Shown here: positions 31,223 through 39,608 of the stretch, piece after piece
How positions within the stretch are numbered: position 1 is the stretch's first letter
Layout of the letters: each line of letters opens with the position of its first letter
From: Fibrobacterales bacterium
GTDB taxonomy: Bacteria; Fibrobacterota; Fibrobacteria; Fibrobacterales; Fibrobacteraceae
Direction of reading: 5' to 3'
DNA length: 47,911 nt
NCBI GenBank assembly: GCA_025997455.1
Contig: BNUP01000003.1
Location: 1-47,911, forward strand
Translations under genes and position numbers: made by a program
The notes under the pieces: model-generated
What the model was told of the DNA's origin: nothing
Seen by the model: the letters and a program-made list of their open reading frames with translations, nothing else
The model's database searches: none

Positions 31223-31505
31223 GGAAGGGTATGCACAAGAGAGGCTACTACGCTTCGCTGAGCCGAAAAACGATAAATTATCGATTAGAGATACTAACTT
31301 CACAAACATTCCAATTGTAAATATAGTAAAAAAAAATTGAATTGACCCATTTTTTTTGTGTTTTTTTGTGTTTTTTTCATTCTTTTTTCGCTTTTTGCAG
31401 GTTTTGTGTGATATTTTAGGCAGATTATTGCATTTTTTTGGTGCGCTCGGCACACACCGCGTTCACTTGTTAAAGAACTCGGCGTTGCAAACGGGGAGGT
31501 TTCTC

Positions 31506-33596
31506 TCACAACTGAAATGCGTATAATAATTTTTGCGGGGTGACACAGTAGAGTGTGTTGCCGTTGATGTGGAGGGAGGCGCCGTTTCCCAAAATTGCGT
31601 GGCGTTTGGCGACTTTGCCTGATAAAACTTCTATCGCTACAATTTCTTTGTCTTGGTCTAACCAAATTTGCGAGCCGTGAATTAGAGGTTGCAAAAATGC
31701 GGAGCCTTTGCTTTTGAAAGTCCATACGGGCGATCCGCTTGGGAGTTCGTAAAGGGAAAGTGTTTGGTCTGATTTGCCCGCGAGTGCAAAGATTTTTCCT
31801 CCGTTATTTAAAAGTTCCAAAGATACTATTTGTGAATTTACAGAGAATGAACCGAGTGAGGCGAAATTTTCTTTTTCCGAATAAGCGTGGAGTTCGCCGT
31901 TGTCAAGTGCGACTACAAATACGCCGTCTTTGCTTTTGAAGAAGGAGACATTGCTTAAGTCGAGGTTATATTCGGAAGGTTTGTTAAGGGAATATATTTT
32001 CCCTTGCGAAAGAGCGAACACTCCCCCGCTACCCTGCTCCAAAAATACGGGTGCGCTCGATACTTTTCGAGACCATTCAAAACTCATAGCGCGATTTTTC
32101 GGTGCAATGTATTTTAGTGCAAAGCCATTCCACAAACCTATATATAGAGAGTCTCTGTTCCACAAAAATGAAAACGGTTTGCCCACGGAGACATCTAAAA
32201 TATCGTTCTGTTTTTGCGGTTGATAGAGCGAGAATTTTAGAAGTTTATATGCGGTATAAAGCATTAGGTTTGGGAAATGTACATCGGCAACGGTGTATTT
32301 TCGGTCGCTCGGTAATTTTACATTGCTCATTGAATTTCCGTCTGCAGAGAATTTGTGCAAGTTTTGAGTTTCTTCGTCTAAAATGAAAATGCTGCCTTGG
32401 TCGCTGAAAATTTTCGGGTAGAGAATTTTTGAGGACAGCGGGACTTTGCGAACCCATTTTGCACCGATTTTTTCTGCATATTCGCCGAATATGGCATTTG
32501 ATAATTTAGGCTTTCGCATTCCGTAAATAACTCGTTTTTCCAAATTATCCCACTTAAATTCCTGCAGGTTTTCGACTTTTTCGTAGATGCGGGTATTCAA
32601 AATTTCGACACTTCCGTCTGCAATAAAAAAGATGGTGCTGTCGCCGCGAATTTCAGGTTGTTCGTAAATTTCTCCGTCAATTTGGTAATTCCATAAATTG
32701 TTCAAAAGCGAATCGAAAGCGGAAATTCCGCCGTTCTTTTGATATGTGCCAACCAAGCCTACTCCAGCATTAAAAAAGTTTTCACCGTCGCTTTGCGTTT
32801 CTGCAAAAACCGCTCCAGAATTTTTTTGAAGAAGTGAAATTTTTCCGCTTATGTCTAAAACAAAAATTTTGTCGCCCTGCGTATCAATCGCCGAAACTTC
32901 GAGGGTTGGAAGCCGCCAAACCATTTCTAAACCATCTTGCAGTTTGTAGAATGAAAGCGAATTTTCGCTGTATAAAAATACACCGTCAAATGCAAAAAAA
33001 ACTTTTGCGGGACCTTCATTAAACGGAATGCTCCAAGACTCGTTTCCGTTTTTTTTTGAGACTATGTGAAGGGCGTTGTCGGGGCAATTATAGACTATAT
33101 GCAGGGCGATTTTCAGTTCGCCTTCGTTTATGCAGTTGGAAAAGCGAGAGTCGTTGGTTACGAGTTGTGCATCTTGGATTCCCGCCTGCACGGGAATGAC
33201 TTTGCCGTAGTTAGCCCCGCGGATGTTCGGTAGATCGCTATGCACGGAGTTTGATAAGATGGGGAATTTTGATAACAGAATCTTTGGCGGAGTGCTCCAT
33301 TTTCTTTCGCCGAGTGCGGCGTTGTAGGCTGTTTCGGGAGTTTGTGCGTTATCTTTTATGAATTTGTAGTGCCGTGCGGCGGTGATTGAGTCCCCGTTTT
33401 TTTCGGCGATTTTTGCCAAATATAAATGTGCGGTTAAAAGTTCAGATTTGGGAATTTCGGGATTTTCTAAAATAATTTTCGCTTTTGCGGTATCTCCTCC
33501 TATTGCCAAAATGTATGCCGCTTCCTGAATTGATGGGGTAGCCGCGCACAGAGTAGCGGCGAGGGGGAGACCTACCCCTGCCAAAATTTTAAACAT
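31506..33596 (-). CDS. exported PQQ-like beta-propeller protein
   Basis: 696 residues. A signal peptide (MFKILAGVGLPLAATLCAA) leads to a short helical TPR-like part (AAYILAIGGDTAKAKIILENPEI), then many beta-propeller-like blades with hydrophobic-x-G/D patterns (VFALSQGKIYSLNKPSEY, VFVVALDNGELHAYSEKEN, LSLYELPSGSPVWTFKSKGSAFLQPLIHGSQIWLDQDKEIVAIEVLSGKV, quoted in part). Function unknown; it may be periplasmic. Its start overlaps the response regulator stop by 8 nt. Residues near 133-140 (VIPVQAGIQ) are encoded by a REP-like repeat. Confidence 0.8.
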   Translation of the reverse strand: MFKILAGVGLPLAATLCAATPSIQEAAYILAIGGDTAKAKIILENPEIPKSELLTAHLYLAKIAEKNGDSITAARHYKFIKDNAQTPETAYNAALGERKWSTPPKILLSKFPILSNSVHSDLPNIRGANYGKVIPVQAGIQDAQLVTNDSRFSNCINEGELKIALHIVYNCPDNALHIVSKKNGNESWSIPFNEGPAKVFFAFDGVFLYSENSLSFYKLQDGLEMVWRLPTLEVSAIDTQGDKIFVLDISGKISLLQKNSGAVFAETQSDGENFFNAGVGLVGTYQKNGGISAFDSLLNNLWNYQIDGEIYEQPEIRGDSTIFFIADGSVEILNTRIYEKVENLQEFKWDNLEKRVIYGMRKPKLSNAIFGEYAEKIGAKWVRKVPLSSKILYPKIFSDQGSIFILDEETQNLHKFSADGNSMSNVKLPSDRKYTVADVHFPNLMLYTAYKLLKFSLYQPQKQNDILDVSVGKPFSFLWNRDSLYIGLWNGFALKYIAPKNRAMSFEWSRKVSSAPVFLEQGSGGVFALSQGKIYSLNKPSEYNLDLSNVSFFKSKDGVFVVALDNGELHAYSEKENFASLGSFSVNSQIVSLELLNNGGKIFALAGKSDQTLSLYELPSGSPVWTFKSKGSAFLQPLIHGSQIWLDQDKEIVAIEVLSGKVAKRHAILGNGASLHINGNTLYCVTPQKLLYAFQL
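33175..33200 (+). repeat. REP-like hairpin inside the beta-propeller gene
   Basis: TGGATTCCCGCCTGCACGGG plus AATGAC, with 7-bp arms ATTCCCG/CGGGAAT. The minus-strand translation in frame is VIPVQAGIQ, a peptide typical of such repeats when they fall in genes. Confidence 0.85.
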
Positions 33597-34275
33597 CGAG
33601 TTTATAACCCATTCCTCGTATCGATAAAATTAAGCGGGGGCGGTCTGGATCGTCTTCAATTTTTTGGCGGATTCGCACTATGTAGTTGTCTATTGTGCGT
33701 GAGTTTGAGGAGGAGTCGATGAGTTGCATTAGGTCTTCGCGGGGTAAAACTTCGCCTTTGCGCTGCCAAAACAAGCGGAGGATTTGAAATTCGCGGGTGT
33801 TTAGGTCTAAGGGTTCGCCGTTTTTGCTTGCCTCGTATTTTTTGAAGTTCAGGTTTATGCCTTCAAATTCTGCGATTTCGTCTGTGCTAGCGGAGTTTTC
33901 GGCTTGCAGTGCGGCTTTGCGGAAAAATGCATTTATGCGAGCCAAGAGTTCAAGCGTTGAGAAGGGTTTTGTTACATAATCGTCTGCACCTGTGTTTAGT
34001 CCCGTGATTTTTGAAGCCTCTTCGCCTTTTGCGGTTAGCATTATGATTATAATGTTCGGGTATTTTTTTCGCAAAATTCGGCAAACTTCAAAGCCGTTTC
34101 GCTTTGGCATCATCACATCGAGCAACACTAAATTCGGCTGAAATTCGTCTGCTTTTAGCAGAGCCTCTTCACCGTCTTCCGCCACTTGAACGACATAGTC
34201 TTCCATTTCGAGGCATTCTTGCAAACCGCTGCGGATAAATTCCTCATCCTCTACTACTAAAATTTTTTGATGCAT
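33589..34275 (-). CDS. OmpR/PhoB-family response regulator
   Basis: 228 residues. The receiver domain has the acidic pair (VEDEE), the phospho-acceptor D in LVLLDVMMPKRNG (near residue 53), and the switch K in DDYVTKPFS. A winged-helix DNA-binding domain follows (LDLNTREFQILRLFWQRKGEVLPREDLM...RTIDNYIVRIRQKIEDDP...IRGMGYKL). No histidine kinase lies next to it; the partner gene is the beta-propeller protein. The ATG is six bases after a TACCTT box. Confidence 0.94.
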   Translation of the reverse strand: MHQKILVVEDEEFIRSGLQECLEMEDYVVQVAEDGEEALLKADEFQPNLVLLDVMMPKRNGFEVCRILRKKYPNIIIIMLTAKGEEASKITGLNTGADDYVTKPFSTLELLARINAFFRKAALQAENSASTDEIAEFEGINLNFKKYEASKNGEPLDLNTREFQILRLFWQRKGEVLPREDLMQLIDSSSNSRTIDNYIVRIRQKIEDDPDRPRLILSIRGMGYKLDV

Positions 34276-34281
34276 TGGGGC

Positions 34282-34292
34282 AAGGTAGAAAA
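34282..34292 (-). promoter_or_regulatory. leaderless-type promoter of the response regulator
   Basis: Minus strand TTTTCTACCTT, six bases (GCCCCA), ATG. Box TACCTT at 34287-34282. Confidence 0.6.
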
Positions 34293-34390
34293 AAATGTAA
34301 AGTTGAAAGTTAAAAGTGTAAAGTTATTATTCTCTACTCTCTTCTCTTTACTCTTTACTCTTTACTCTCTTCTCTTTACACTCTAAATTA
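34288..34390. repeat. heptamer repeat array between response regulator and yhhQ
   Basis: GTAAAGT/GTTGAAA units, the core AGTTATTATT, then about eight 7-bp units of TACTCTC, TTCTCTT and TACTCTT type. Divergent promoters lie at both ends. Confidence 0.9.
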
Positions 34391-34398
34391 ACTACCTT
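34388..34398 (+). promoter_or_regulatory. leaderless-type promoter of yhhQ
   Basis: TTAACTACCTT, eight bases (CCCCCGAA), ATG at 34407. Box TACCTT at 34393-34398; the T run before it is weaker than in the other copies. Confidence 0.5.
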
Positions 34399-34406
34399 CC
34401 CCCGAA

Positions 34407-35069
34407 ATGTCGCAAATTACAACTCCTCCGTCCTCGCCATTATTCACACGCCTTTGCATTTTGTTTATAACTGCAATGCTTGTGAGCAATATTATAGCGG
34501 TAAAAATGCTGAGTATAGGCTCGCTTATTGTGCCTGCTGCGGTGCTCGTTTTTCCCATAACCTACATACTTTCGGACATTTTCAGCGAAGTATATGGCTA
34601 CCGTGCCAGCCGTCTGACTGCGTGGTATGCTTTTAGTGCAAACTTGCTTATGGTGTTGCTTTTCAAACTCGCCATATTTATGCCCGGCGCACCATTTTGG
34701 AGCGAAGATGCACAAAACTCTTTTGAGGCGACACTCGGCGGAACTTGGAGGATTCTCATAGCGAGTTTGGTCGCATATATGCTCGGCGATTTTATAAATG
34801 ATGTGATTTTTCAAAAAATGAAAGAACGGCAGGGTGAAAAACGATTTGGCGTTCGTGCTATGGTTTCGTCTATGGCGGGCGAGGCAATAGACAGTTTTGT
34901 GTTTATCACCATTGCATTTTGGGGCACTCCGCTATTCTCTTATATGGTGATTCCTTCGCAGTGGAGTATAAAAATTCTCTATGAGATAATTTTATTACCG
35001 ATAACAATTTTAGCCGTGAAACGGATTAAGAAGGCGGAATTATTACCAAAAGTTGGGGAGCGAATCTGA
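34407..35069 (+). CDS. yhhQ: YhhQ/VUT-family queuosine precursor transporter
   Basis: 220 residues with about six membrane helices. Family features are NIIAVKMLSIGSLIVPAAVLVFPITYILSDIFSEVYGYRASR (quoted in part) and GEAIDSFVFITIAFWG. YhhQ imports the queuosine precursors preQ0/preQ1. The gene stands alone and ends 24 nt before the convergent metY-like gene. Substrate is inferred from the family. Confidence 0.9.
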   Translation: MSQITTPPSSPLFTRLCILFITAMLVSNIIAVKMLSIGSLIVPAAVLVFPITYILSDIFSEVYGYRASRLTAWYAFSANLLMVLLFKLAIFMPGAPFWSEDAQNSFEATLGGTWRILIASLVAYMLGDFINDVIFQKMKERQGEKRFGVRAMVSSMAGEAIDSFVFITIAFWGTPLFSYMVIPSQWSIKILYEIILLPITILAVKRIKKAELLPKVGERI

Positions 35070-35093
35070 GTCCTTGACCCGCCCCCCGAAAAC

Positions 35094-36389
35094 TTATTCC
35101 GCTTTTTTAATTCCCTCTTCCAAGGCTTCCAAAATGTCGTCAATGTGCTCTATACCTATTGACAGGCGAATCAGGTCGGGAGAGAGACCGCCAGTGCGTT
35201 GTTGCTCCTCGCTTAATTGCGAATGCGTTGTGCTTGCCGGATGAATAACCAAACTCTTTGCATCGCCCACATTAGCGAGAAGTGAGAATAACGGAAGGTT
35301 ATCGATGAATTTTACCGCACCGTTGTAGCCGCTTTTCAAACCGAATGCAACCACTCCGCCAAAGCCGTTTTTGAGGTATTTGGAGGCGAGCGGGTATGCT
35401 GGATCGTTCTTTAATCCGGGATAGCGCACCCACGCAACTTTCGGGTGATTTGCTAAGTATTCCGCAACTTTCTGCGAATTTTCAACATGTCGTTCAACGC
35501 GCAAGTGCAAGGTTTCTATTCCTTGAAGAAATTGCCAAGCGTTATCCGGCGAAAGTGCCGCACCCAAATTGCGCAACGGAACAGTGCGAACTCTCAAAGC
35601 AAATGCGATAGGCAGCAACGGTTCGGGAAGGTCAATAGCCCAACGCAAGCCGTGGTAGTTGTTGTCGGGTTCGGTGAATAGCGGGTGTTTTCCGCCTTTC
35701 CAATTGAAAGTTCCTGCATCGGTGATTATTCCGCCAATTCCGTTTCCGTGTCCGCCGAGCCACTTGGTGAGCGAATTTATAACAATATCAGCACCGTGTT
35801 CTATAGCCTTGAAAAGGTAGGGCGTGGTGAAGGTGGAATCTACGATTAGCGGTAGTCCGTTCTTGTGCGCAATATCTGCGATAGCCTTAAAATCTACCAC
35901 ATCCAAAAGCGGGTTGCCGATTGTCTCAACATAAATGGCTTTGGTTTTTGGCGTGATTGCCTTTTCAAAATTTTCGGGTTTGCTCTGGTCTACAAACTTT
36001 ACATTTATGCCAAATCCGGGCAAAATAGCATCGAACTGAGTGTATGTCCCGCCGTAGAGGTTAGATGCGCTCACAATTTCATCACCTGCATTTGCAAGTG
36101 TGATTATCGTGTAAAAAATTGCCGAAGTTCCGCTTGCGACCGCCACCGATGCCGCTCCGCCTTCAAGTGCGGTGATTCGTGCTTCTAAAATTTCGTTGGT
36201 GGGGTTTGTGAGGCGTGAATAGATGTTTCCCAACTCTTTTAAGCCGAACAGATTTGCTCCGTGTTCTGCATTTTTGAATACATAGGCGGCTGTGCGATAA
36301 ACTGGCACTGCACGGGCGGTGGTTGCACTGTCTGGCTTTTCTTGCCCTGCGTGAACGGCGAGCGTTTCAAGACGGTATTTGCTGCTCAT
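35094..36389 (-). CDS. metY: O-acetylhomoserine sulfhydrylase (Cys/Met metabolism PLP enzyme)
   Basis: 431 residues. PLP-dependent fold type I enzyme; the PLP lysine lies in NSLTKWLGGHGNGIGG and the Y/R-containing ETLAVHAGQEKP start and SRLTNPTNEILEARI are as in MetY. It makes homocysteine from O-acetylhomoserine and sulfide. Its length of about 430 and the GLRWAIDLPEPLLPIAFALR insert fit the MetY group rather than MetB. Start at 36389 is decided by GGAGGT six bases upstream; an ATG four codons earlier overlaps that site. It has a canonical promoter. Confidence 0.9.
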   Translation of the reverse strand: MSSKYRLETLAVHAGQEKPDSATTARAVPVYRTAAYVFKNAEHGANLFGLKELGNIYSRLTNPTNEILEARITALEGGAASVAVASGTSAIFYTIITLANAGDEIVSASNLYGGTYTQFDAILPGFGINVKFVDQSKPENFEKAITPKTKAIYVETIGNPLLDVVDFKAIADIAHKNGLPLIVDSTFTTPYLFKAIEHGADIVINSLTKWLGGHGNGIGGIITDAGTFNWKGGKHPLFTEPDNNYHGLRWAIDLPEPLLPIAFALRVRTVPLRNLGAALSPDNAWQFLQGIETLHLRVERHVENSQKVAEYLANHPKVAWVRYPGLKNDPAYPLASKYLKNGFGGVVAFGLKSGYNGAVKFIDNLPLFSLLANVGDAKSLVIHPASTTHSQLSEEQQRTGGLSPDLIRLSIGIEHIDDILEALEEGIKKAE

Positions 36390-36450
36390 AGAGACCTCCA
36401 TTGGTTCTCAGGTTCGCTTGAAATTTTATTATTCCAAGTGGTATAGTAGG

Positions 36451-36479
36451 AATTTAGAAAATTTTTTCGTGTTTGTCAA
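36451..36479 (-). promoter_or_regulatory. canonical sigma70-type promoter of metY
   Basis: Minus strand TTGACA (36479-36474), exactly 17 nt, TAAATT (36456-36451, within TTTTCTAAATT). The predicted leader is about 55 nt, with GGAGGT. Confidence 0.75.
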
Positions 36480-36595
36480 GTGTGGAATGTAGAAAAATGT
36501 ATAATTGACAAACATTGTTAGACAAGCGAGCGGCACACATTTATAAAAGCATTTTATATTAGAGCAATCTTTGTTATTTGTGCAAAATTTTTTAA

Positions 36596-36641
36596 TGTCC
36601 AAAGGACAGCCCAGAGGGCGAACTTTGACCCTGCGGAGCAG
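36596..36641. repeat. three tandem mini-hairpins
   Basis: GTCCaaaGGAC, GCCCagaGGGC and, after ten bases, CCTGCggaGCAGG. Each has a 4-5 bp perfect stem and a 3-nt loop. Function unknown. Confidence 0.6.
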
Positions 36642-36711
36642 GAAATTGGCAAAGTGAGTAAAATTTTTTTGTGTTTGTCAAGGTGCAATGCCAATTTTTG
36701 TGGATATAAAA

Positions 36712-36740
36712 TAAAAAAACGAGCAACTTTCGCTACCCGT
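36712..36740 (-). terminator. intrinsic terminator of the HU gene
   Basis: Minus strand stem ACGGGTAGC / GTTGCTCGT (all nine positions pair, three as G-U), GAAA loop, followed by a T run. It lies 20 nt after the HU stop. Confidence 0.85.
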
Positions 36741-36759
36741 TTCTTTAATTTGATAAAAA

Positions 36760-37074
36760 TTATTTCTTCTTTGCTGCTGCTTTTTTTGTGACGGGCTTTG
36801 AAGTTGCGTCTTCTTTTAAGCCTTTGCCTGTTTTGAAGGACACGGTTTTTGACGCTTTGATTTTGATCGTTGCACCGGTGCGAATGTTGCGACCTGTGCG
36901 AGCCGGACGATCCTTTATTTTGAATGTGCCAAAACCGATGAGGCGAACCTCACCGTCTTTCTGCAAACCGGCGACGATACCGTCTAAAACGGCTTCAACA
37001 ACGCGACCTGCTGCGGCTTTGCTATCAAGTTCTGCGATTTCTTGAACTTTCTCAATGAGTTCAGGTTTCTGCAT
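36760..37074 (-). CDS. HU/IHF-family DNA-binding protein
   Basis: 104 residues. The HU fold is clear: LIEKVQEIAELDSKAAAGRVVEAVLDGI, GEVRLIGFGTFKIKDRPARTGRNIRTGATIKI (quoted in part; the arm with the conserved proline), and KTVSFKTGKGLK. A lysine-rich tail (KPVTKKAAAKKK) extends it. It bends and compacts DNA. AGGGAG precedes the ATG, the promoter is canonical and a strong terminator follows, all fitting a highly expressed single gene. Confidence 0.95.
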   Translation of the reverse strand: MQKPELIEKVQEIAELDSKAAAGRVVEAVLDGIVAGLQKDGEVRLIGFGTFKIKDRPARTGRNIRTGATIKIKASKTVSFKTGKGLKEDATSKPVTKKAAAKKK

Positions 37075-37107
37075 AAATTACTCCCTTTGGGTGAAAATGT
37101 CTATATA

Positions 37108-37136
37108 AATATAGAAATATTTTTATGCGGTGGCAA
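37108..37136 (-). promoter_or_regulatory. sigma70-type promoter of the HU gene
   Basis: Minus strand TTGCCA (37136-37131), 17 nt, TATATT (37113-37108, within TTTCTATATT). A leader of about 27 nt carries the AGGGAG site. Confidence 0.7.
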
Positions 37137-37161
37137 GGGTGTAAGGCAAGATAGAGTGCAC

Positions 37162-37233
37162 CACACCAAGCAAAGCGACTGGACAGCGTAGAAAAAGCGA
37201 CTATTGTTTAATTATTTTATTTATTGCTGTCAA
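37162..37233 (-). repeat. uninterrupted copy of the 9273/9471 repeat
   Basis: On the minus strand TGACAGCAATAAATA is followed about 10 nt later by AAACAATA and TCGCTTTTTCTACGCTGTCC. Block 37210-37162 matches 9471-9519 at 44 of 49 positions. In the 9-kb copy the two parts are separated by about 180 nt. Confidence 0.75.
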
Positions 37234-37276
37234 AAAAAATTGTGCAATTTCTCCCCTTCAAAACCGTCTAAGGGCT

Positions 37277-39607
37277 ATGAGGAAAAAATTTACGCGATTT
37301 GGAGTTCGAGCCGCAATTAAGGATTTTCGAGATTTTTTCGGCGGTTTGAGCGGATACCCTGCACTTGCAGGTGCGGTTAGTGCCATTTTGATGTTGGGTG
37401 CGTTAAGGGTTCCGCAAGTGGCGTTTTTACTTGCAGTTTGGCTTTTTGCACTAAATTCTATTTTACGAAAAGTGTCGCTATTAGTATGTGCGGTGGTATT
37501 ATTCTCTCATTTTTTACAAAACGGGTATTTTGAATTTGCAAAAAATCCGCCTGAAAGCGGAAAAAGTTTCGTTGAAGAAACACTGAAAAGACCAAACGGT
37601 TATGCCGTTATTATGCAAACCGATTTTGGCAAAGCACGGGCATCATTTTCGGGCAATCCGCCACTTCCGGGTGATAGCATTTTTTGGAAAGCGAAGTGGT
37701 ATCCGATTGTTGAGGCGACAATTCCGGGTGCGTTTAACTCACCAAAATGGATGCAAGGCGAAGGATATAAAGCAAGCGGAGCACTTGACAGTATTTATAT
37801 TTTAAGTTCAAAATTCACATTCGGAAGATTCTCTTTTTTGGTAAAAAACGCCTTTGAAAATCGCTTATCAAAATTCTATGCCGCACCAGAACGCTCGCTT
37901 TTAATGGGTCTCTTGGCAGGAGATCGCTCAGGAATATCCGAATCGTTGCAGAACGATTTTCGTAAAACCGGATTGGTTCATATTCTCAGTATTTCGGGTT
38001 TTCACACGGTTATGCTCGCAGGAATGCTCACTCTGTTTTTGCGTGCTCTTCGCCTGCCTCACAATTTTGCACGAGTTTTGTCTATTATACTTTTGTGCAT
38101 ATATGCGCCGATAACGGGAGGTTCTGCGGCGGTGTGGCGCGCGGTGCTTATGTTCTGCGTTATGGAAAGCGGCGGCTTATTTCAAAAAATTTCAACATCT
38201 ATAAACGCACTCGGCGTTGCGTTGGTAATTATTTTAACGGTCGAACCCGAACAGGCATTTATGGCGGGCTTTGAACTTTCTGCGGCGGCAACGCTTGGAA
38301 TTTTGCTGGGACAAAAAATAAAAATGCCGAGTTTCAAGGGAAAAATTGCAACTGCATTTGGCACTTATTTAATCGAGCCGAGTTTTATCACCCTTGCGGC
38401 AACCATAAGCACACTTCCGCTCCTCGTTTTTCACTTTCAAACATTTTCTCCAATATCTTGGCTTGGAAATTTGGTAGTTGTTCCGCTTGTCGCACTCGGT
38501 ATGCAGGCGGGAGTTCTTTCGGTGGTTTGCATTCACCCTTTTGTGTGTCAAATATTCGCCGATTCTGCAACTTTATTACTGAGAGCAGGTGCGGGCATCA
38601 CTTCTTTTTTATCGGAAAATCCATACGCCTCATCGACCATAGGACCTTGGAGTTTGGCAACGCTTTTTGCAGTTGCAATTTTTACCTGCACTCTGCCTTT
38701 TTTGAAAGAGAAATGCGGAAGGATAATTGCAATTTTATCTATACTTTTCTGCGGAATTTTATTTTTTGTAGAAGAAATTAAAAATAATTTTCTGCCGAGT
38801 TGGAACGCGGTATTTTTAGATATAGGGCAAGGCGATTTAATCGTTTTGCAAAGCCCCGACCATCGATACTATATGATAGATACGGGACCTCCCGCGAAAA
38901 AACGGAGTGTTGCCCGCGACAAAATAATTCCCTACTTGCGTTCGCAAGGTGTTTCAAAATTGGAAGCGTTGTTAATAACCCACCCGGATTTAGACCACTA
39001 CGGCAATGCAAAAGATATTTTGTCAGAATTTCCCGTTAAGGAATTTTGGACTACGGAATGCGCACTGACTTTTGAGAAAGATACTTGGAATGCAGTTGTA
39101 AAAATGGCAAAATCAAAAAATATACCCATAAAAAATTTGAAAAGCGGTTTGGAATTAAAAGAGGAGTTGTTTTTATCAGGGGAAATTTGGAAATTATCAA
39201 TTTTATATCCAAGCGACGAATGCTTTCAAAATCCCAATGACAATTCCGTAGCCCTAAAAGTTCAAGGTATGGGAAATACTCTTTTATTAACCGGCGACTT
39301 GGAAAAGCAAGGTGAAACCGACCTTTTGCAATTCAACATCAAAAGCGACATTCTAAAATTAGGACATCACGGCAGCAAAACATCGAGCACTCGCCAATTC
39401 TTAGAAAAAGCCAAACCAAAAATCGGCATAATTTCCGCCGCGCTAAAAAACCGCTATCACCACCCTCATCCTTCCATTTTGGAAAGATTAGACAGTTTGG
39501 GTATTTCGCACTACGACACTTATCAAATGGGAAGTATCAAAGCAGAATTCAACAAAAATGGCATCTCAATTGAAAACTACAAAGGAGAGTGGGAGAGGGT
39601 AAAGTAG
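37277..39607 (+). CDS. comEC: ComEC/Rec2 DNA-uptake channel protein
   Basis: 776 residues, normal for ComEC. In order: N-terminal membrane segments and OB-like domain, the competence domain (LLMGLLAGDRSGISESLQNDFRKTGLVHILSISGFHTVMLAG, quoted in part), more helices, then a C-terminal metallo-beta-lactamase domain (VFLDIGQGDLIVLQSP, ITHPDLDHYGN, LGHHGSKTSS). It forms the inner-membrane channel for transforming DNA. No other competence genes are near. It has no Shine-Dalgarno; GTCTAAGGGCT precedes the ATG. It ends 2 nt before the convergent methylase gene. Confidence 0.93.
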   Translation: MRKKFTRFGVRAAIKDFRDFFGGLSGYPALAGAVSAILMLGALRVPQVAFLLAVWLFALNSILRKVSLLVCAVVLFSHFLQNGYFEFAKNPPESGKSFVEETLKRPNGYAVIMQTDFGKARASFSGNPPLPGDSIFWKAKWYPIVEATIPGAFNSPKWMQGEGYKASGALDSIYILSSKFTFGRFSFLVKNAFENRLSKFYAAPERSLLMGLLAGDRSGISESLQNDFRKTGLVHILSISGFHTVMLAGMLTLFLRALRLPHNFARVLSIILLCIYAPITGGSAAVWRAVLMFCVMESGGLFQKISTSINALGVALVIILTVEPEQAFMAGFELSAAATLGILLGQKIKMPSFKGKIATAFGTYLIEPSFITLAATISTLPLLVFHFQTFSPISWLGNLVVVPLVALGMQAGVLSVVCIHPFVCQIFADSATLLLRAGAGITSFLSENPYASSTIGPWSLATLFAVAIFTCTLPFLKEKCGRIIAILSILFCGILFFVEEIKNNFLPSWNAVFLDIGQGDLIVLQSPDHRYYMIDTGPPAKKRSVARDKIIPYLRSQGVSKLEALLITHPDLDHYGNAKDILSEFPVKEFWTTECALTFEKDTWNAVVKMAKSKNIPIKNLKSGLELKEELFLSGEIWKLSILYPSDECFQNPNDNSVALKVQGMGNTLLLTGDLEKQGETDLLQFNIKSDILKLGHHGSKTSSTRQFLEKAKPKIGIISAALKNRYHHPHPSILERLDSLGISHYDTYQMGSIKAEFNKNGISIENYKGEWERVK

Positions 39608-39608
39608 A

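Larger units (their letters stand above)
30933..31505. other. long spacer between MCP and beta-propeller gene
   Basis: No gene is seen. It holds the MCP promoter; an inverted pair GCGGTG...CACCGC followed by TTTTCTTT on the minus strand (about 31055-31107), possibly a terminator for the upstream operon; two REP-like hairpins (31155-31187 and 31198-31222); a T-rich stretch (31327-31440); and the 31441-31497 block shared with 9520-9576. Confidence 0.65.
36390..36759. other. spacer between metY and HU gene
   Basis: No gene is seen. It holds the metY promoter, a second promoter-like TTTTTCTACATT on the minus strand (36487-36498), three adjacent mini-hairpins (36596-36641), a second copy of the -35 side of the metY promoter (36659-36682 matches 36458-36480 but lacks the -10), and the HU terminator. 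Confidence 0.7.

Noticed and set aside
31300..31725. 141-codon frame after the beta-propeller gene
   Set aside because: It covers a T-rich spacer and the antisense or alternate frame of the propeller gene; no start signal or domain.
36390..36450. SAM riboswitch in the metY leader
   Set aside because: The predicted leader is only about 55 nt with no recognisable SAM-riboswitch core.
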